Shown here: positions 61,171-64,000 of the stretch, piece by piece
How positions within the stretch are numbered: the stretch's first letter is position 1
How the letters are laid out: the number at the start of each line of letters is the position of its first letter
NCBI GenBank assembly: GCA_964440935.1
Contig: CAYTTY010000001.1
Span: 62,001 to 126,000, forward strand
DNA: 64,000 nt
Reading direction: 5' to 3'
DNA from: WJJR01 sp964440935
Lineage (GTDB): Bacteria; Zixibacteria; MSB-5A5; WJJR01
Notes under the pieces: model-generated
What the model was told of the DNA's origin: nothing
Seen by the model: the letters and a program-made list of their open reading frames with translations, nothing else
Databases searched by the model: none
Made by a program: the position numbers and the translations under genes

Positions 61171-61700
61171 TCATGACGATAGATAGATCTGCCGTTCTTC
61201 ACTGATTTCGACAGACCCCACATCCCCGATCCGTTGAATAGCAACTCGTTGACTGGCAACGCGATGCGAGTCAGTGCGGTGCTGTCGTCGGGCTATTGTG
61301 CAGGTGTACAAACCCTTCAACGCGGCGGAGAGGGGAAGGATACATGTTAAAGAATCAGCCAATCTGTCGAAGACGTTGATAGGTGTTCTCTTTTGGAACA
61401 CAGGGGTTAGTGTGTGAACAGATGTGGAGGGAGGCGGACGCCGTGGCACCCCGGATGCGTTGTACTGGACCGTTAGTTTCTGCTCCGAAATCACTTGGTG
61501 CCAAAAAAAGTGTGTCGAATTTCCTTGACGAATTGCCTCCACGGTATCACCGTTCGACCAGCGGACTAGGTCCAGGGGGGACCTATGGGAAGCAACGAAT
61601 GGATGCGTTGCGATGACCCGGGTAGTCAACCGCTTCATCACAGCCAGGAATTAAGACAACTCAATAGAGCAACGCTCACTCTTCAGTAAGGAGGGGACAC
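61171..61700. other. Gap before the TonB receptor
   Basis: No recognised gene. Visible items are: a tiny frame at 61344-61379 (MLKNQPICRRR, preceded by GAGGGGAAGGA) followed by a GTGTTC/GAACAC hairpin at 61383-61401; an AGGTCC/GGACCT palindrome around 61570; and the strong ribosome site AAGGAGGGG at 61688-61696 of the receptor. No convincing promoter was found. A reverse-strand frame of 156 codons here is rejected as chance. Confidence 0.35.
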
Positions 61701-64000
61701 TTGCGTGCATGGATCAAACGCGGGTGGATAGCCTGCTTGTTGGTGGTCTGCATGGCGTTGGTGGCCAATGCAGCGACCACTGGCAAGATCACGGGTGTCG
61801 TCACCGACAAGGCAACCGGTGAACCGATTCCCGGCGCGGCTGTCACGATCGAGGGGACCGTGCTCGGTGCTCTCACAGACGATGAGGGTCGCTTCGTGAT
61901 CCTCAATGTACCGGTCGGCACCCACAGACTGCGGGCGTCGATTGTCGGCTATCAGCCGATGGTGCTGACGAACGTTGGCGTGTCTGTCGACCTGACGACC
62001 TACGAAGACTTCGAACTCTCGGAGCGGGCCGTCGAAATGGAAGCGGTCACGGTCACGGTGGAACGGCCGATGATCATCCGAGACCAAACGTCCTCATTGC
62101 GCATCGTCGGCGAGGAGTTGATTCAGAACTCTCCAACACGTGGCTACGATGAAATCGTCCAGTTGCAGTCGGGCGTTGTGCGCTATTCGGACAACGCGGC
62201 CCGGGGCCGCGCGCGGGGTGACCGTGAGAACTCGGTCAACGGTACACTGCACATTCGTGGCGGCCGGGCCTCCGAGGTGGCTTACTACGTCGATGGATTC
62301 TCACAGCAGGATCCGCTGACCGGCATGTCGACCGTGAACATCAACCAGAATGCCATCCAGGAAGTGCAGTTGACCACCGGTGGATTCAGTGCCGAGTATG
62401 GCAAGATCTCCTCCGGTGTGGTCAATGTGACGACCAAGGGCGGTTATGGCACCTCGGGTTACAACGGCGGCTTTGAGGTGGCAACCGACAATCTCGAAGT
62501 TGACAAATCCTACGATTACAATTTGTACTCCGCGCACCTCTCTGGCCCGGTGCTGCCCGACAATGACCGGCTATCTTTCTTTGCCTCGGGCGAACGCCGC
62601 TGGCAGGGAGACCGTGCGCCGCGGGCCAACATGGAAAACTCGTTCGCCGATCGGCACCGGATGCCGGTGAACTCGCTTTCTGGATGGTCGTATCAGGGGA
62701 AGCTCTACTACGACCTGACCAATGACATCCAACTGAAGGCCGGCGTGCTCGGTTCGAGAGATGATTGGCGCGAATTCCGGATGGACTACTACTTCGCCCG
62801 CGATCATGTCCCGCGTTACGACGACGAGAACAACTCGTTGTACGGACAGATTGTCCACAACATCTCACCGAAGACATTCTATACCGCCTCGGTCAATTAC
62901 TTCCAGACCAAGCGCCTGCGCGGTGACGGTGTCCATTTCGACAATCTGCTCGAGTATTCGCGTCCCGATGGTCAGACGCGATTCGACGAGTCAACGTTGT
63001 TCTGGTTGGGTGATGATCCCGCGACGCCGGACTCCTTTGAAGTACGGCCGGTCCACATCGGTGGTACCGACTCGGCGTACGTACGCATGCCGGTCGAAGC
63101 GACGGTGATCGATTCTTCCGGTGAAACGGTGGATACCATCCGTTATGCCAACGAGGGTCACGTGTGGGATGACTTTCTGAAGCGGAACTCGTCCTATGTC
63201 GGATTTGACTTCGACCTGACCAGCCAGGTGCACCCGAACCATGAAATCAAAACCGGTCTCGAGTTCCAACGCCACAACCTGAAGTTCTACCAGCATTACT
63301 TTCCGACGAACGCGTACTCGGGCCTCGACGGCGGTGGTTTCCGCGACGCCAACAATTACGGGTACGACAAGTTGGCCAACGAATCCGACACATTGTCAGA
63401 AGGCAATGAAGCCCGTACCCCGCTCGAATTCGCCGGATACATTCAAGACAAGTTCGAGTGGCAGGGGCTGGTGGTCAACGCCGGTATCCGTCTCGACGTG
63501 CTCGATGTGAACACGCGTCGCCTGGTGAACGATGCGGTGCCGCTCAACGGTGACTCTACACGTGGTAATCCCGAGGTCCTCGATATCGACTCCGACATGG
63601 AGCCGGCCGAGGTTCAATACGATATCTCGCCCCGTCTGGGTATCGGGTTCCCGGTGTCGGATCAGTCGGTCTTCCATTTTTCGTATGGAAAGTTTTTCCA
63701 GCGTCCCGACTTGCAGAATCTGTATGTGGCTTGGGACTACATGGAATACAAGATCCGGGATGGCGGTTACTACGTAGCGTTTGGAAACCCGAACCTGGAG
63801 CCGTCCAAGACAACGGCCTATGAAATCGGTTTTACGACGCAAATCAACGACTACTCGAAGGTGTCCATTACAGCCTATTACAAGGATACCGAGGGCAACA
63901 CCGAAGTGGTCAATCAGAACGCCGACAGTATCCTGTCAGAAGGGACCAAGAACTTTGCCACCTACCGCAATGCGGACTTTGCTACGGTTCGCGGTATCGA
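61701..64000 (+). CDS. TonB-dependent receptor with carboxypeptidase-regulatory domain (partial)
   Basis: At least 766 residues; continues past the window end. The start is TTG at 61701, 6 bases after AAGGAGGGG. Signal peptide at about 1-24 (WIACLLVVCMALVANA). CarboxypepD_reg-like domain at about 25-110 (TGVVTDKATGEPIPGAAVTIEG), plug domain at about 120-270 (HIRGGRASEVAYYVDGFSQ, VQLTTGGFSAEYGKISSG), then beta-barrel strands (PSKTTAYEIGFTTQI near the end). It probably takes up a large ligand through the outer membrane with TonB energy; the ligand is unknown. Such receptors, often SusC-like, are typical of FCB bacteria. No SusD is visible before it. Confidence 0.92.
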   Translation, partial: MRAWIKRGWIACLLVVCMALVANAATTGKITGVVTDKATGEPIPGAAVTIEGTVLGALTDDEGRFVILNVPVGTHRLRASIVGYQPMVLTNVGVSVDLTTYEDFELSERAVEMEAVTVTVERPMIIRDQTSSLRIVGEELIQNSPTRGYDEIVQLQSGVVRYSDNAARGRARGDRENSVNGTLHIRGGRASEVAYYVDGFSQQDPLTGMSTVNINQNAIQEVQLTTGGFSAEYGKISSGVVNVTTKGGYGTSGYNGGFEVATDNLEVDKSYDYNLYSAHLSGPVLPDNDRLSFFASGERRWQGDRAPRANMENSFADRHRMPVNSLSGWSYQGKLYYDLTNDIQLKAGVLGSRDDWREFRMDYYFARDHVPRYDDENNSLYGQIVHNISPKTFYTASVNYFQTKRLRGDGVHFDNLLEYSRPDGQTRFDESTLFWLGDDPATPDSFEVRPVHIGGTDSAYVRMPVEATVIDSSGETVDTIRYANEGHVWDDFLKRNSSYVGFDFDLTSQVHPNHEIKTGLEFQRHNLKFYQHYFPTNAYSGLDGGGFRDANNYGYDKLANESDTLSEGNEARTPLEFAGYIQDKFEWQGLVVNAGIRLDVLDVNTRRLVNDAVPLNGDSTRGNPEVLDIDSDMEPAEVQYDISPRLGIGFPVSDQSVFHFSYGKFFQRPDLQNLYVAWDYMEYKIRDGGYYVAFGNPNLEPSKTTAYEIGFTTQINDYSKVSITAYYKDTEGNTEVVNQNADSILSEGTKNFATYRNADFATVRGI

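Noticed and set aside
61171..61641. Reverse-strand 156-codon frame before the TonB receptor
   Set aside because: No ribosome site with spacing, no family motif, and its composition resembles non-coding sequence.

Overview
The window is a 64 kb stretch of a GC-rich, Gram-negative bacterial chromosome. It carries mostly housekeeping and envelope genes, with no phage, plasmid or complete insertion sequence. Several traits point to an uncultured-type lineage of the Fibrobacterota-Chlorobiota-Bacteroidota (FCB) superphylum, possibly Zixibacteria-like: a PorX-type response regulator with a PglZ phosphatase domain, a carboxypeptidase-regulatory-domain TonB receptor, dockerin-like and DxDxDG-rich secreted proteins, an eukaryote-type kinase with a PD40 propeller, and L-lysine 6-transaminase. 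That placement is an inference from gene families, not a phylogeny.

Layout. 1-925: a cluster of inverted repeats and palindromes. 926-2398: lysine 6-transaminase. 2399-13681: loosely packed genes (a secreted D-repeat protein, a small membrane protein, a PD40 serine/threonine kinase, a mini-kinase, a GNAT acetyltransferase, SSB, a secreted M6 metalloprotease), separated by repeat-rich gaps. 13869-16327: a split glutamine-dependent NAD synthetase (amidase plus synthetase) and RsmI. 16382-21036: PAP2 phosphatase, Lgt, CDP-alcohol phosphatidyltransferase, PfkB kinase and myo-inositol-phosphate synthase, which suggests inositol phospholipid synthesis. 21147-23469: thymidylate kinase and an S41 processing protease.

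23720-39669 is a polysaccharide synthesis and export locus. It holds a sugar-nucleotidyltransferase fused to a degenerate mutase domain, a Wza-like export protein, a Wzz-like chain-length protein, four enzymes matching the WbpB/D/E/I steps toward a diacetamido-mannuronic acid, a MurJ-like flippase, two glycosyltransferases and a PglF/CapD-type dehydratase with a duplicated membrane module. 39740-41005 is serS.

41104-47825 is a tight co-directional run: sensor kinase, PorX-like regulator, tsaE, tsaB, rimI, accD, folC. 47984-55604 holds thioredoxin, an OsmC protein, a rhomboid protease, a receiver-like protein, DsbD and DNA polymerase I. 55621-61104 holds a secreted unknown, coaE, a split transketolase and a class I aminotransferase. 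61701-64000 is a TonB-dependent receptor running off the window end.

The most interesting points are the physically linked histidine kinase/PorX pair outside an obvious type 9 secretion locus, the inositol-lipid gene set, the polysaccharide locus with its unusual fused and duplicated proteins, the acidic-repeat secreted protein, and the palindromic repeats of the intergenic spaces. No tRNA, rRNA or CRISPR array was seen.
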